From contig NZ_JADJDO010000001.1 in NCBI RefSeq assembly GCF_016702655.1, positions 310,001 through 374,000 of the forward strand: a stretch of DNA of 64,000 bases, given 5' to 3'. Below the pieces are notes generated by a model. The model saw only the letters and a list, made by a program, of their open reading frames with translations. It was not told the origin of the DNA and ran no database searches. Below, piece by piece: positions 18,520-27,719 of this stretch (within the stretch, counting starts at the first letter, position 1; every line of letters starts with the position of its first letter). Both the position numbers and the translations under genes were made by a program. The stretch is from Ideonella sp. GTDB taxonomy: Bacteria; Pseudomonadota; Gammaproteobacteria; Burkholderiales; Burkholderiaceae_C.

Positions 18520-20259
18520 ATGAACAAGAGCACCAAGCCCGCCCCCACGACCGAGGACGTCGACCGCGACTTCCGCGCCCAGGTGGCGCAGATGACGGCC
18601 GGCCTCGCGCCGACTGCCTTCACCACCGCCTGGGCGGACTGGGTCTCGCACCTGGCCCTGTCGCCGTCCAAGCGCCGCGAGTTGCAGCGCAACGCCGCGC
18701 TGCGGGCGAGCGACACCTGGATGTTCGCGCTGCGTGCGCTGGCCGGTGCGCCGGTGTCGCCGGCTGCCGACCTCAACGGCGGCGCCGACCGGCGCTTCGC
18801 GGGCGATGCCTGGTCGCAGTTTCCGTTCAACGTGCTCGCGCGTGCCTACCAGAACAACGTGGCGCTGATGAACGAGGCCGTGCACGGCGTCAGCGGCGTC
18901 AACGAGTACCACAGTCAGTTGCTGGCGTTCGCGGTGCGCATGCTGGCCGACTCGGCATCGCCGTCGAACTACCTCGCGTCGAACCCCGAGTTGCTGGCGC
19001 TGACGCAGGAGGAAAAGGGCCAGAACCTGGTACGCGGGTTCCAGAACGTGATCGAGGACCTGGGGCGCACGCTCAAGGGCAATGCGCCGGCCGGCACCGA
19101 AGAGTTCGAGGTCGGCCGCAACGTCGCCGTGACGCCGGGCAAGGTCGTGTTGCGCAACGAGCTGATCGAGCTGATCCAGTACGCGCCGACGACGCCCTCG
19201 GTCCATGCCGAGCCGCTGCTCATCGTGCCGGCCTGGATCATGAAGTACTACATCCTCGACCTGAGCGCGCGCAACTCGCTCGTCAAGTTCCTTGTCGACC
19301 AGGGCCACACGGTGTTCATGATGTCGTGGAAGAACCCCGACGAGCGCGACCGCGACCTGGGCATGGACGACTACGTCCGCAAGGGCCTGTTCGCCGCGCT
19401 CGACGCGGTCTGCGCCATCGTGCCCAGGCGCAAGGTCCACGCGGTGGGCTACTGCATCGGCGGCACGCTGCTCGCCATCGGCGCGGCGGCGCTGGCGCGC
19501 GAGAAGGACGAGCGCCTGGCGTCGATCACGATGTTCGCCGCGCAGGTCGACTTCTCAGAGCCTGGCGAGTTGGCCTTCTTCATCAACCCCAGCCAGCTGG
19601 CGATGCTCGAAGCGACGATGCACAAGAAGGGCGTGCTCGAGAGCAAACAGATGGGCGGGGCGTTCGCGATGCTGCGCGCGCGCGACCTGCTCTGGCAGCC
19701 GATCGTCAACCAGTACCTCAAGGGCCAGCGCGATCGCATGATCGACCTGATGGCCTGGAACGCCGACGGCACGCGCATGCCGTGGCGCATGCACTCCGAG
19801 TACCTGTACCGGCTCTACCTCGACAACGAGCTGGCGATGAACCGCTTTCCGGTCGAAGGCAAGACGGTGCGCCTGTCGGACATCACGGTGCCGATGTTCG
19901 TCGTCGGCACCGAGAGCGATCACGTCGCGCCGTGGAAATCGGTCTACAAGGTCGACAACCTCGTGCGCTCGGACGACCTCACGTTCCTGCTGACCTCCGG
20001 TGGCCACAACGCCGGCATCGTGGCCGGCCCGGTGCACCCCAAGCGCCACTACCGCATGCGCACGCGCCGCTTGGCGGACCCGCACCTGGCGCCGCAGGAC
20101 TGGATGGACGCCGCGCCCAAGTCAGAGGGCTCCTGGTGGCCGGCTTGGCAGCAATGGCTCGCGGCGCATTCGGGCGCCAAGGGCAAGCCACCGGCGATCG
20201 GCGCCAAGGGCCATCTCGCGCTTGGCGACGCGCCGGGACAGTACGTCCGCCAGCGCTAG
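18520..20259 (+). CDS. phaC: Class I poly(3-hydroxyalkanoate) synthase
   Basis: A 579-residue polymerase of 3-hydroxyacyl-CoA. The N-terminal domain is followed by an alpha/beta-hydrolase core with lipase-like box GYCIGG (nucleophile Cys312), the aspartate in GTESDHVAPW and the histidine in TSGGHNAGI. The length is class I. The start is the ATG at 18520. It follows the SDR gene in the same direction. No phaA, phaB or phasin gene is in the window. Confidence 0.94.
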   Translation: MNKSTKPAPTTEDVDRDFRAQVAQMTAGLAPTAFTTAWADWVSHLALSPSKRRELQRNAALRASDTWMFALRALAGAPVSPAADLNGGADRRFAGDAWSQFPFNVLARAYQNNVALMNEAVHGVSGVNEYHSQLLAFAVRMLADSASPSNYLASNPELLALTQEEKGQNLVRGFQNVIEDLGRTLKGNAPAGTEEFEVGRNVAVTPGKVVLRNELIELIQYAPTTPSVHAEPLLIVPAWIMKYYILDLSARNSLVKFLVDQGHTVFMMSWKNPDERDRDLGMDDYVRKGLFAALDAVCAIVPRRKVHAVGYCIGGTLLAIGAAALAREKDERLASITMFAAQVDFSEPGELAFFINPSQLAMLEATMHKKGVLESKQMGGAFAMLRARDLLWQPIVNQYLKGQRDRMIDLMAWNADGTRMPWRMHSEYLYRLYLDNELAMNRFPVEGKTVRLSDITVPMFVVGTESDHVAPWKSVYKVDNLVRSDDLTFLLTSGGHNAGIVAGPVHPKRHYRMRTRRLADPHLAPQDWMDAAPKSEGSWWPAWQQWLAAHSGAKGKPPAIGAKGHLALGDAPGQYVRQR

Positions 20260-20457
20260 TTGGCCAGCGGCACCGCCTCGGCCACCGCCCACCCCGTCGC
20301 CCTGATCCTGGGCGCGAGCCTGACACCGCGCGGAGGTTCCCGCTGGCGGCCCGGGCGGGTCATCGTGCGCTCCTGGAGCTTGCCGTGTAGTCCTGCTTCG
20401 CCCCGCCTGCGGTTCATGCCCATTGCGGCGCCCGCGGCCATCGCATAGGGTTGCCAG

Positions 20458-21594
20458 ATGAACGCCTTCACGACCACCACCCTGCAGGTGCGCAAGGACC
20501 GGCTCGACGTCACGCGACTGAGGACCGAACCGGCCGCGGCACTGGCCGAAGGCCAGGTGCGGGCGCGGATCGATGCTTTCGCGCTGACCTCGAACAACAT
20601 CACCTATGCCGCGTTCGGCGACGCGATGAACTACTGGCAGTTCTTCCCCGTGCCGGCCGATGGCGACGGCACGGACTGGGGCTGCGTTCCGGTGTGGGGT
20701 TTCGGCACGATCATCGAGTCGCGCCACGGCGACGTGGCGCTGGGCGAGCGGGTCTACGGCTACTGGCCGATGGCCAGCCATGCGACCCTGCAACCCGACC
20801 GACCGACGCCCGCCGGCTTCTCGGACGGAGCACCACACCGCGCGGCGCTGCACTCGGTCTACAACGGCTACCAGCGTTGCGGCGCAGACCCGTTCTACAC
20901 CGCGGACAGCGAAGCCCTGCAGGCGCTGCTGCGCCCGTTGTTCCTCACGGCCTGGCTCATCGACGACTTCCTGGCCGACAACGCCTTCTTCGGCACCGCC
21001 ACGGCGGGCCGCCGCGGCGTGATGCTGCTCTCGTCGTCGAGCAGCAAGACCGCCTATGCCACCGCTGCGCAGCTGGCGCGGCGCCCCGAGATCGAGGTGC
21101 TTGGCCTGACCTCGGCGGCAAACCTTCCGTTCTGCGACAGTCTCAGCACCTATGGCCGCGTGCTGAGCTACGAGCAGCTCGACACGCTGCCGACGGACAT
21201 GCCCTGCGTCTATGTCGACTTCGCCGGCAACGGCGAGCTGCGCAGGGCCGTCCACACCCGCTTTGCACGGCTGGCCTACAGCTGCTCGATCGGCGGCACG
21301 CATGTGCAACAGCTCGCCGGCGCGCGCGATCTTCCCGGCCCCAGGGCGACGCTTTTCTTCGCGCCGGCGCAGGCGAAGAAGCGCAGCGCCGAGTGGGGCG
21401 GCACGGAGTTCAACCGACGCCTGGTGGCGGCCTGGCACGACTTCCGTGCGCGGGTCAGCGACCGGACCGCCCCGTGGCTCGTGGTGCAGCACCACCGCGG
21501 CGCGCAGGCCGTCGCCGCGGCCTATGCCGAGGTGCTCGGCGGTCGCGGCGACCCGCGGCTGGGGCACGTGCTGAGCCTCGGCGACGGCGCCTGA
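20458..21594 (+). CDS. DUF2855 family protein
   Basis: A 378-residue protein of the DUF2855 family, distantly related to medium-chain dehydrogenase/reductase proteins: it begins with an MDR-like N-terminal part (RIDAFALTSNNITYAAFGDAMNYWQFFP, GFGTIIESRHGDV), but the usual glycine-rich Rossmann motif is replaced by VMLLSSSSSKTAYA. Its function is unknown; family members often sit with lipid or PHA genes, as here after phaC. The start is at 20458 (MNAFTTTTLQV). Confidence 0.8.
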   Translation: MNAFTTTTLQVRKDRLDVTRLRTEPAAALAEGQVRARIDAFALTSNNITYAAFGDAMNYWQFFPVPADGDGTDWGCVPVWGFGTIIESRHGDVALGERVYGYWPMASHATLQPDRPTPAGFSDGAPHRAALHSVYNGYQRCGADPFYTADSEALQALLRPLFLTAWLIDDFLADNAFFGTATAGRRGVMLLSSSSSKTAYATAAQLARRPEIEVLGLTSAANLPFCDSLSTYGRVLSYEQLDTLPTDMPCVYVDFAGNGELRRAVHTRFARLAYSCSIGGTHVQQLAGARDLPGPRATLFFAPAQAKKRSAEWGGTEFNRRLVAAWHDFRARVSDRTAPWLVVQHHRGAQAVAAAYAEVLGGRGDPRLGHVLSLGDGA

Positions 21595-21653
21595 CGTCGC
21601 GCCGGATCCATCGCTCCCTCCCAGTCGATCGCCGCCGACGGAGCGCGATTCGC

Positions 21654-23561
21654 TCAACTGCCGATCACGCCGCCGTCCTTCTTTCGGATCACGACCGTCG
21701 CCGACCGCGGCCGGCCGCCGGGCAGGTAGTCGGGCCAGTTCGAGTACTTCGCCGGAGCGGCCGGGTCGCTGCGGTCGCTTGCCGTCTCGCCCGGGTGCTG
21801 GATGTTGATGAACATCGTGCGTCCGTCGGGCGTCAGCGCGACGCCGGTGACCTCGCAGTTCACCGGGCCGGTGAAGAAGCGCCGCACCTCGCCCGTATTC
21901 GGGTCGCAGGCGAGCATCTGGTTGTTGCCGAAGCCCTTCATCTCGCCCTTGTACATCTGCGAGGCGTGCATGTCGGTCTGTATCCAGAGCACGCCGCGCG
22001 CGTCCAGCGTCAGCCCGTCGGGGCAGGCGAAGAGGTCGCCGCGGATGTTGCCGCGCGCTTCGACGCGCTCGTTGGCCGGGTCGCCGGCGAGCAGCAGGTG
22101 CTTCCAGCGCAGCGTCGTCGAGTCGAAGTCGCCGTCCTCGGTCCACTGAATGATCTGGCCCATCACGTTGTTGGCGCGCGGGTTGGCGGCATCGACGCCG
22201 GGCATGTCTTTCGCGCCGCGGCTGCTGTTGTTGGTGAGCGTGCAGTAGACGGTCCTCGCCTGCTGATCGATCGCCAGCCATTCCGGCCGGTCCATCTTCG
22301 TCGCGCCGAGCAGGTCACTCGCCTGGCGGCTGCGGATGACGACCGCGCCCTGATCGGCAAAGCCGTTGGCCGCGGTGAGCGGCCCCTGGCCGTGGACCAG
22401 CGGCAGCCAGCGACCACTGCCGTCGGAGTCGAAACGGGCGACGTAGAGCGTGCCGTGGTCGAGCAGCATCGCATTGGCCTTCGCGCCGCCCGGCGCGATG
22501 CGGTCGCGGCTGACGAACTTGTAGATGTACTCGAAGACGGCGTCCTCGCCCGAGTAGACCACCGCGCGGCCGTCCTTCGTCGTCGCGATCCACGCGCCTT
22601 CGTGCGCCGCGCGGCCGAGCGCAGTGCGCTTGACGGGCAGGCTCGCGGGATCGAAGGGGTCGATCTCGACGACCCAGCCGAAGCGGTGAAATTCGTTCGC
22701 GTGCTTCTTCGCGTCGAAGCGCTCATCGTGCTCGGCCCAGCGGTAGGAACTCGCCTTGCGCATTCCCCAGCGCGCCTGGTCGGCGTCCGGCTTGTCCGGG
22801 CCGTCGAAGTAGAAGGCCCAGTTCTCTTCGCCGCTCAGGTAGGTGCCCCAGGGCGTCATGCCGCTGGCGCAGTTGTTCAGCGTGCCCAGCACGCGCAGGC
22901 CGGAGGGATCGGCTGCGGTTTTCATCAGCGCATGGCCGGCAGCCGGGCCGCTGACCGCAAACGGCGTGTAGGCGGTGAAGCGGCGCGCGAACTTCGACGG
23001 CAGCACCGCCTGCCAGCGGCCATTCTTGAATTCGATCTCGACCACGGAAACGCCGTGCGCCGCCTGCGCCTTGCGCACCTTCTCGGCGCTCCAGGTCTTC
23101 ATGCCGTCGGGATGCAGAAGGCCGTCGTCGGTGTACTCGTGGTTCATCACGAGCAGGCCGCGTGCACTGCTGCCGTCGATCGGGTAGAAGTGAATGCCGT
23201 CGTGGTGCATCCCCATCTGCACAGCCTGCTCGGCAGCGCTGTTGCTGGCGTCGGGCTTCCAGGCCGGCAGCGCGCCGGGCACGCCCACCGGCTCGCCCCA
23301 GGGCACGAAGGCGACGGCGGTGTAGCCCTCGGGCACGACCATCGTGTCCTGAGCCGTCGTCGGAATGCTCTTGAAGCCGAGCCGCGCACCGCCGCCCGCC
23401 CCGGACGACGCGCAGCCGGCGAACGGCAGAGGCAGCAACGTCGCCACCAGCCCTGCCAGGCCTCCCTGGACCCACAGGCGCCGCGCCGGATCGGACACGA
23501 CGTGGATGGAGTCATTGGCGCTGCGGTTGGAGTCTTCCATCCAGTCGAAGTCTTTCGCCAT
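21654..23561 (-). CDS. PhoX-family alkaline phosphatase-like protein (DUF839)
   Basis: A 635-residue protein. The N-terminus has a twin-arginine-like segment (PARRLWVQGGLAGLVATLLPLPFAGC) that could also serve as a lipobox, predicting export. PhoX-type beta-propeller motifs follow: MGMHHDGIHFYP, VMNHEYTDDGLL, GTLNNCASGMTPWGTYLSGEEN, RPEWLAIDQQ, FINIQHPGE. PhoX enzymes need calcium and iron and release phosphate from organic esters. No Pho box was identified. Confidence 0.9.
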   Translation of the reverse strand: MAKDFDWMEDSNRSANDSIHVVSDPARRLWVQGGLAGLVATLLPLPFAGCASSGAGGGARLGFKSIPTTAQDTMVVPEGYTAVAFVPWGEPVGVPGALPAWKPDASNSAAEQAVQMGMHHDGIHFYPIDGSSARGLLVMNHEYTDDGLLHPDGMKTWSAEKVRKAQAAHGVSVVEIEFKNGRWQAVLPSKFARRFTAYTPFAVSGPAAGHALMKTAADPSGLRVLGTLNNCASGMTPWGTYLSGEENWAFYFDGPDKPDADQARWGMRKASSYRWAEHDERFDAKKHANEFHRFGWVVEIDPFDPASLPVKRTALGRAAHEGAWIATTKDGRAVVYSGEDAVFEYIYKFVSRDRIAPGGAKANAMLLDHGTLYVARFDSDGSGRWLPLVHGQGPLTAANGFADQGAVVIRSRQASDLLGATKMDRPEWLAIDQQARTVYCTLTNNSSRGAKDMPGVDAANPRANNVMGQIIQWTEDGDFDSTTLRWKHLLLAGDPANERVEARGNIRGDLFACPDGLTLDARGVLWIQTDMHASQMYKGEMKGFGNNQMLACDPNTGEVRRFFTGPVNCEVTGVALTPDGRTMFINIQHPGETASDRSDPAAPAKYSNWPDYLPGGRPRSATVVIRKKDGGVIGS

Positions 23562-23617
23562 GGTGTCTCCTCGAATGCGCTACGGGATGAGGCCTGTCGA
23601 TTCTGCCTGAGCGTGCA

Positions 23618-23692
23618 TCAGTCCACCATCACCCAGGCCTCGTCGGCGCGCCGCCACCGGCACCCATAGACGACTCGGCCCTTCGTCGGCCC
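23618..23692 (-). pseudogene. Relic of a BtuD-like ATPase C-terminus
   Basis: Read on the minus strand, the last codons give VYGCRWRRADEAWVMVD followed by TGA. The intact BtuD-type gene at 32.5 kb ends IYGCRWRRAGGAWVTAD plus TGA. The DNA matches over roughly 50 bp with few substitutions. No upstream ABC ATPase sequence remains, so this is either a gene relic or a duplicated fragment. Confidence 0.5.
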
Positions 23693-23695
23693 GGA

Positions 23696-24154
23696 TCAAC
23701 GCGCCACCGGCAGCGCCTCGGTGAACTGCCCGGGGTTCGCACTGTCCTGGAGGCGGACGAACACACCGCCGCTCTGCGCGATCACGAGGTCGGGCCGGCC
23801 GTCGCCGTCGACATCGGCGACGGCGACCCATTGAACGAAGCCATCGGCCACCGCCGGGTAATCCTGCGCCGGCTGCAGGCGACCGGCGAACGCCGGTTGC
23901 TGCAGCAGCACCGACACCCCGGTGCCGGCGCTGCCGCAGTCTGGCGGGCACAGGCCGGCGAGCGAGCCGCTGTTGGCCACCGCGAGGTCGGCGCGTCCGT
24001 CGCCGTCGAGATCGGCGACCTCGACCGAGGTGAACTAGTCGGATGGCGGCAGCGCGCCACCGCCACCACAGCCGGCCAGGACGAGTGGCAGCAAGGCAGT
24101 GACCAAGGCGCGCGGGCGCAGCGCAGGCGGCGCGGAGCTCTGCTTCGATGGCAT
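23696..24154 (-). pseudogene. FG-GAP/VCBS repeat lipoprotein gene, broken by an in-frame TAG
   Basis: The frame from 24154 (MPSKQSSAPP) gives a lipoprotein signal with lipobox LAGC and a glycine run, then a TAG at 24035-24037. The same frame continues without a start as FTSVEVADLDGDGRADLAVAN and WVAVADVDGDGRPDLVIAQ, two FG-GAP repeats with D-x-D-x-D-G calcium loops, to a TGA at 23696. FG-GAP proteins usually have 4-7 repeats, so the gene is both truncated and interrupted. It lies in a cluster of decayed sequences. Confidence 0.65.
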
Positions 24155-24219
24155 GCAAGATCCGACGTGGATGCGATGCACGATCGTCGCCGGTTCGGCG
24201 CGGCGCCGATTGACGGCAC

Positions 24220-24441
24220 TCAATGCCGATCGTGGGCGCGCGCCGTCGGCTGTCGGGCTGTCGAGTTGCGACAAGCACTGCCGACCACGCTCACTTGCCG
24301 AAGCTCCTCGCCGTGCAGCAGTTCGGCCGCGGTGACGGTGTCGGTGACGCACTTGGTGTATTGGCAGGCCAGGCCACCCAGGAGATCGAATACGGCTTCC
24401 TCGGTCTTGATCAAGTGGTAGCCGAGGTCTCGGCCAGCCAC
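24220..24441 (-). CDS. Hypothetical small protein (uncertain)
   Basis: A 73-codon frame (MAGRDLGYHLIKTEEAVFDLLGG) with a GC-rich third position and no recognisable domain. The 449 bp between the FG-GAP relic and the wax ester synthase holds nothing else convincing. The frame extends upstream of this ATG without a stop, so it may be a remnant of a longer gene. No ribosome-binding site was seen. The opposite-strand frame at 24223-24489 is less plausible. Confidence 0.22.
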   Translation of the reverse strand: MAGRDLGYHLIKTEEAVFDLLGGLACQYTKCVTDTVTAAELLHGEELRQVSVVGSACRNSTARQPTARAHDRH

Positions 24442-24603
24442 CGCGCGCGGGTCGATGTCCTGCGGCTGGTCCCGGTCACCCGCGCTTGACGCGCGTCACC
24501 AGCCGAGCCGACATCCACGCGCATGATGGACTCGGGAAGTCCAGGCCAGCAAGTGATTCATCGACATGCGTGGGTTGTGGCAACTTCGGAGGAGACCCGA
24601 TTG

Positions 24604-26085
24604 ATGAAGCATCTGAGCGGCGTCGACTCAGCGTTCCTCTACCTGGAGACGCCGCAGACGCCGATGCACGTCGCATCGCTGAGCCTGTTCGAACTTCCCA
24701 AGGGTTACCGGCGGGACTTCCATGCCGTGGTCAAGCGCGAGCTGGGTCGGCGCCTGAACCTGGCCCCGATCCTCCAGCGCAAGCTGGCGACGATGCCGCT
24801 GCAGCTCGCCGACCCGGTGTGGGTGCACGACGATGCAGTGGACCTGGACTACCACGTGCAGCGCGTCACCCTGCCGCCGCCAGGCACCATGCGCCAGTTC
24901 GAGGACTTCGCCGCGGGCCTGCACGCCGAACTCCTGGACCGCAACCGGCCGCTGTGGCGCCTGCACGTGATCGAAGGTCTCGATAGCGGGCAGGTCGGCT
25001 ACTACTTCAAGGCCCACCATGCAGTGCTCGACGGCTTGGCCGGCGTGCAGCTCGCCAGGACGCTGTTCGACACGACGCCGCGCCCGGCGGCGACCCGCCG
25101 CTCCGCTGGCGAGCGTGCGGGGACGGCGGAGCACCCCGGCCTGCTCGAGCTGGGGGCGGCGGCACTGCGGCACGACGCCGGCCAGTACATCAAGCTGGTG
25201 CGCCACCTGCCCGACGTCGTGCGCACGCTGGCCGGCATGTTCGGGCCTTCCAAGCCGGCGGCGAAGGGCCGGGCGCGGCAGAGCTCCACCTTCGGCCCGC
25301 GCACTCCGCTCAACGTGCCGATCACCGCCGAGCGCGGCTTCGCCGGACTGTCGCTGCCGCTGGACGCGCTGAAGTCGCTCGCGGCAGTGCACGACGCCAC
25401 GCTCAACGACATCGTGCTCGCGCTGTGCAGCGGCGCCCTGCGGCGCTACCTGGCGCAGCATGGTGGCATCCCGAAGCAGCCGTTGACGGCTGCGATGCCG
25501 GTCTCTCTACGCGCGGCGGGCGACACCGAATACACGACCCGGGCCACGATGCCGCTGGTGAACCTGCACACCCACGTTGCCGATCCGCTGCGGCGCCTGC
25601 GCGCGATCCACGACGCGGCCGGGGCGGTGAAGGCGATGGTGCACAAGGCGCGGGGGCTGATGCCGATGGACTTTCCGTCGATCGGCGTGCCGTGGGTCCT
25701 GCACGGTCTGGCGGAGCTCTATGGACGCTCACACGTGACGAGCGTGATGCCGCCGCTGGCCAACGTCGTCATCTCCAACATCCCGGGCCCGCAGGTGCCG
25801 CTCTATGCAGCGGGCGCGCGCATGAACACCTATTGGCCGATGTCCATCGTCGAGCACGGCCTCGGGCTCAACATCACGGTGATGAGTTACGCCGGCGCGA
25901 TGGGTTTCGGCTTCACGACGGCGCGCGCCGCAGTGCCCGACGCCGAACTGCTCACCAGCGCGCTGGCGGCGGCCTTCGAGGAACTGGCCGCGATATCGCC
26001 GAAACGCGCGGCCAGGGCACCCGCGCGCCACCCCGCAACCCGAGCCTCCGGGCGATCACGCCCCCCGACCAAGGACAAGCCATGA
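24604..26085 (+). CDS. Wax ester synthase/diacylglycerol acyltransferase (WS/DGAT)
   Basis: A 493-residue bifunctional acyltransferase that esterifies fatty alcohols or diacylglycerol with acyl-CoA to make storage neutral lipid. The active-site motif HHAVLDG is at 138-144 and the family's second motif NVVISNIPGP is near residue 380; the N-terminus MKHLSGVDSAFLYLE is standard. I chose the ATG at 24604 after GGAGGAG, rather than one 27 codons upstream. It overlaps the oleate hydratase gene by ATGA. Confidence 0.93.
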   Translation: MKHLSGVDSAFLYLETPQTPMHVASLSLFELPKGYRRDFHAVVKRELGRRLNLAPILQRKLATMPLQLADPVWVHDDAVDLDYHVQRVTLPPPGTMRQFEDFAAGLHAELLDRNRPLWRLHVIEGLDSGQVGYYFKAHHAVLDGLAGVQLARTLFDTTPRPAATRRSAGERAGTAEHPGLLELGAAALRHDAGQYIKLVRHLPDVVRTLAGMFGPSKPAAKGRARQSSTFGPRTPLNVPITAERGFAGLSLPLDALKSLAAVHDATLNDIVLALCSGALRRYLAQHGGIPKQPLTAAMPVSLRAAGDTEYTTRATMPLVNLHTHVADPLRRLRAIHDAAGAVKAMVHKARGLMPMDFPSIGVPWVLHGLAELYGRSHVTSVMPPLANVVISNIPGPQVPLYAAGARMNTYWPMSIVEHGLGLNITVMSYAGAMGFGFTTARAAVPDAELLTSALAAAFEELAAISPKRAARAPARHPATRASGRSRPPTKDKP

Positions 26086-27662
26086 ACACCAAGCGACCCG
26101 ACCGCAAGGCCTATCTGGTGGGCGGTGGCATCGCCTCGCTGGCCGCAGCCGTGTACCTGATCCGCGACGGCGGCTGGCGCGGCAACGACATCCGCATTCT
26201 CGAGGAGGCCACGTTCGGCGGCAGCCTGGACGCCGGCGGGTCCGCCGCGCTGGGCTACTCGATGCGAGGCAGCCGCATGTACGGCCCGGCCTACGTGCTG
26301 ATGTACGAGTTGCTCAGTCGCATCCCGTCGCTCGACGACCCGGCCAAGTCGGTGACGCAGGACACGCTCGAGTTCTGGACCGAAGCACCGTGGGACGACC
26401 ATGCGCGGCTGGTCGAGCGTGGGCGGATCGTCGACGCGGCGTCGTTCGGCCTGAGCGACAAGAACCGGGTCGACCTGATCGGGCTAATGATGCGCGGCGA
26501 GGCTGCGCTCGGCGCCCGGCGCATCGACGAATGCTTCGGCGCGGACTTCTTCGGCACCCGCTTCTGGCTGATGTGGTGCAGCATGTTCGGCTTCGAAACC
26601 TGGCACAGCGCGGCCGAGCTGCGGCGCTACCTGCTGCGCTTCCTGCGCCTGTTCCCCGACCTGCCGACGCTGAAGATCATTCAGTCGACGCGCTACAACG
26701 CCCGCGACTCGATCGTGCGCCCGATCATGCGCTGGCTCGAGCAGCAGGGCGTGCAGTTCGACAGCGGGGTGCAGGTGACCGACCTGACGTTCGAGGCTCG
26801 CGCAGACGGACGCAAGGCGGTGCGCCGGATCAGCGCCCGACGCCAGGGTGCAGACGCCGACATCGAGGTGGCGCCGGACGATTTCGTCATCGTCACGCTC
26901 GGCTCGATAACGGCCGACTCGAGCCTGGGCTCGATGGACGCATCGCCCCCGCCGCCCCAGCGGCGCAGCGGCGCCTGGGCACTTTGGGAGCGACTCGCAG
27001 CCCAGGACGCTGCCTTCGGCCGCCCCGGCGCGTTCTGCGGCGACATCGAGCGGACGAAATGGGTCACCTTCACCGTCACGCACGCCGACGATCGCTTCGT
27101 GCGCCGGATGAGAGCCTTGAGCGGCAGCGCGCCCGGCCGCGGCGGGCTGGTGACGCTGGCGGACTCGAGTTGGCGCCTGACCTTCCACTTCTTCCATCTG
27201 CCGGCGTATCCCGACCAGCCGCCGGACACGCACGTCTGGTGGGGCTACGGGCTGTTCGCCGACCGCGCCGGCGACTTCGTCGGCAAGACCATGCCGGAGT
27301 GCAGCGGCCGCGAGATCCTGACCGAGCTCTACTCGCACCTCGGTTGGCAGGACGACCTGCCCACGCTGCTCGAAGGGGCGAATTGCGTGCCCTGCCTGTT
27401 GCCCTACACGACCAGCCAGTTCATGCCGCGCTCGCCGGGCGACCGGCCGCCGGTCGTCCCGCCGGGCACCGCCAACCTGGCCTTCGTCGGCCAGTACTGC
27501 GAGATTCCGGACAACGTCGTCTACACGGTGGAGTACTCGATCCACGCCGCCGCGCTGGCCGTGGCGTCGCTGCTCGGCGCGCCCGGGATGGTGCCGCCGG
27601 CCTACCAGGGGCTGGACCACCCGCACGCGCTCGTCGGCGCGATCCGGCGCGTGCTCGAGTGA
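26082..27662 (+). CDS. Oleate hydratase / MCRA-family FAD protein
   Basis: A 526-residue flavoprotein of the 67-kDa myosin-cross-reactive-antigen family, which adds water across the cis double bond of unsaturated fatty acids to make hydroxy fatty acids. FAD-binding motif GGGIASLAAAVYL at 14-26, then MCRA-specific text (RGSRMYGPAYVLMYELLSRIPS, FGTRFWLMWCSMFGFETWHSA, VGQYCEIPDNVVYTVEYS). It is translationally coupled to a WS/DGAT gene upstream, with another WS/DGAT gene downstream, suggesting a joint role in neutral-lipid formation. Activity is inferred from family. Confidence 0.9.
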   Translation: MNTKRPDRKAYLVGGGIASLAAAVYLIRDGGWRGNDIRILEEATFGGSLDAGGSAALGYSMRGSRMYGPAYVLMYELLSRIPSLDDPAKSVTQDTLEFWTEAPWDDHARLVERGRIVDAASFGLSDKNRVDLIGLMMRGEAALGARRIDECFGADFFGTRFWLMWCSMFGFETWHSAAELRRYLLRFLRLFPDLPTLKIIQSTRYNARDSIVRPIMRWLEQQGVQFDSGVQVTDLTFEARADGRKAVRRISARRQGADADIEVAPDDFVIVTLGSITADSSLGSMDASPPPPQRRSGAWALWERLAAQDAAFGRPGAFCGDIERTKWVTFTVTHADDRFVRRMRALSGSAPGRGGLVTLADSSWRLTFHFFHLPAYPDQPPDTHVWWGYGLFADRAGDFVGKTMPECSGREILTELYSHLGWQDDLPTLLEGANCVPCLLPYTTSQFMPRSPGDRPPVVPPGTANLAFVGQYCEIPDNVVYTVEYSIHAAALAVASLLGAPGMVPPAYQGLDHPHALVGAIRRVLE

Positions 27663-27719
27663 GGGTCCCGGTGGTTCTGGGCCGCCGACGCCCAAGCGAT
27701 GCACGAGGAGAGGATTGGG

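Noticed and set aside
20256..20450. Minus-strand frame between phaC and the DUF2855 gene
   Set aside because: Arginine- and proline-rich translation with no domain, overlapping the DUF2855 start in its longest form; typical of GC-rich noise.
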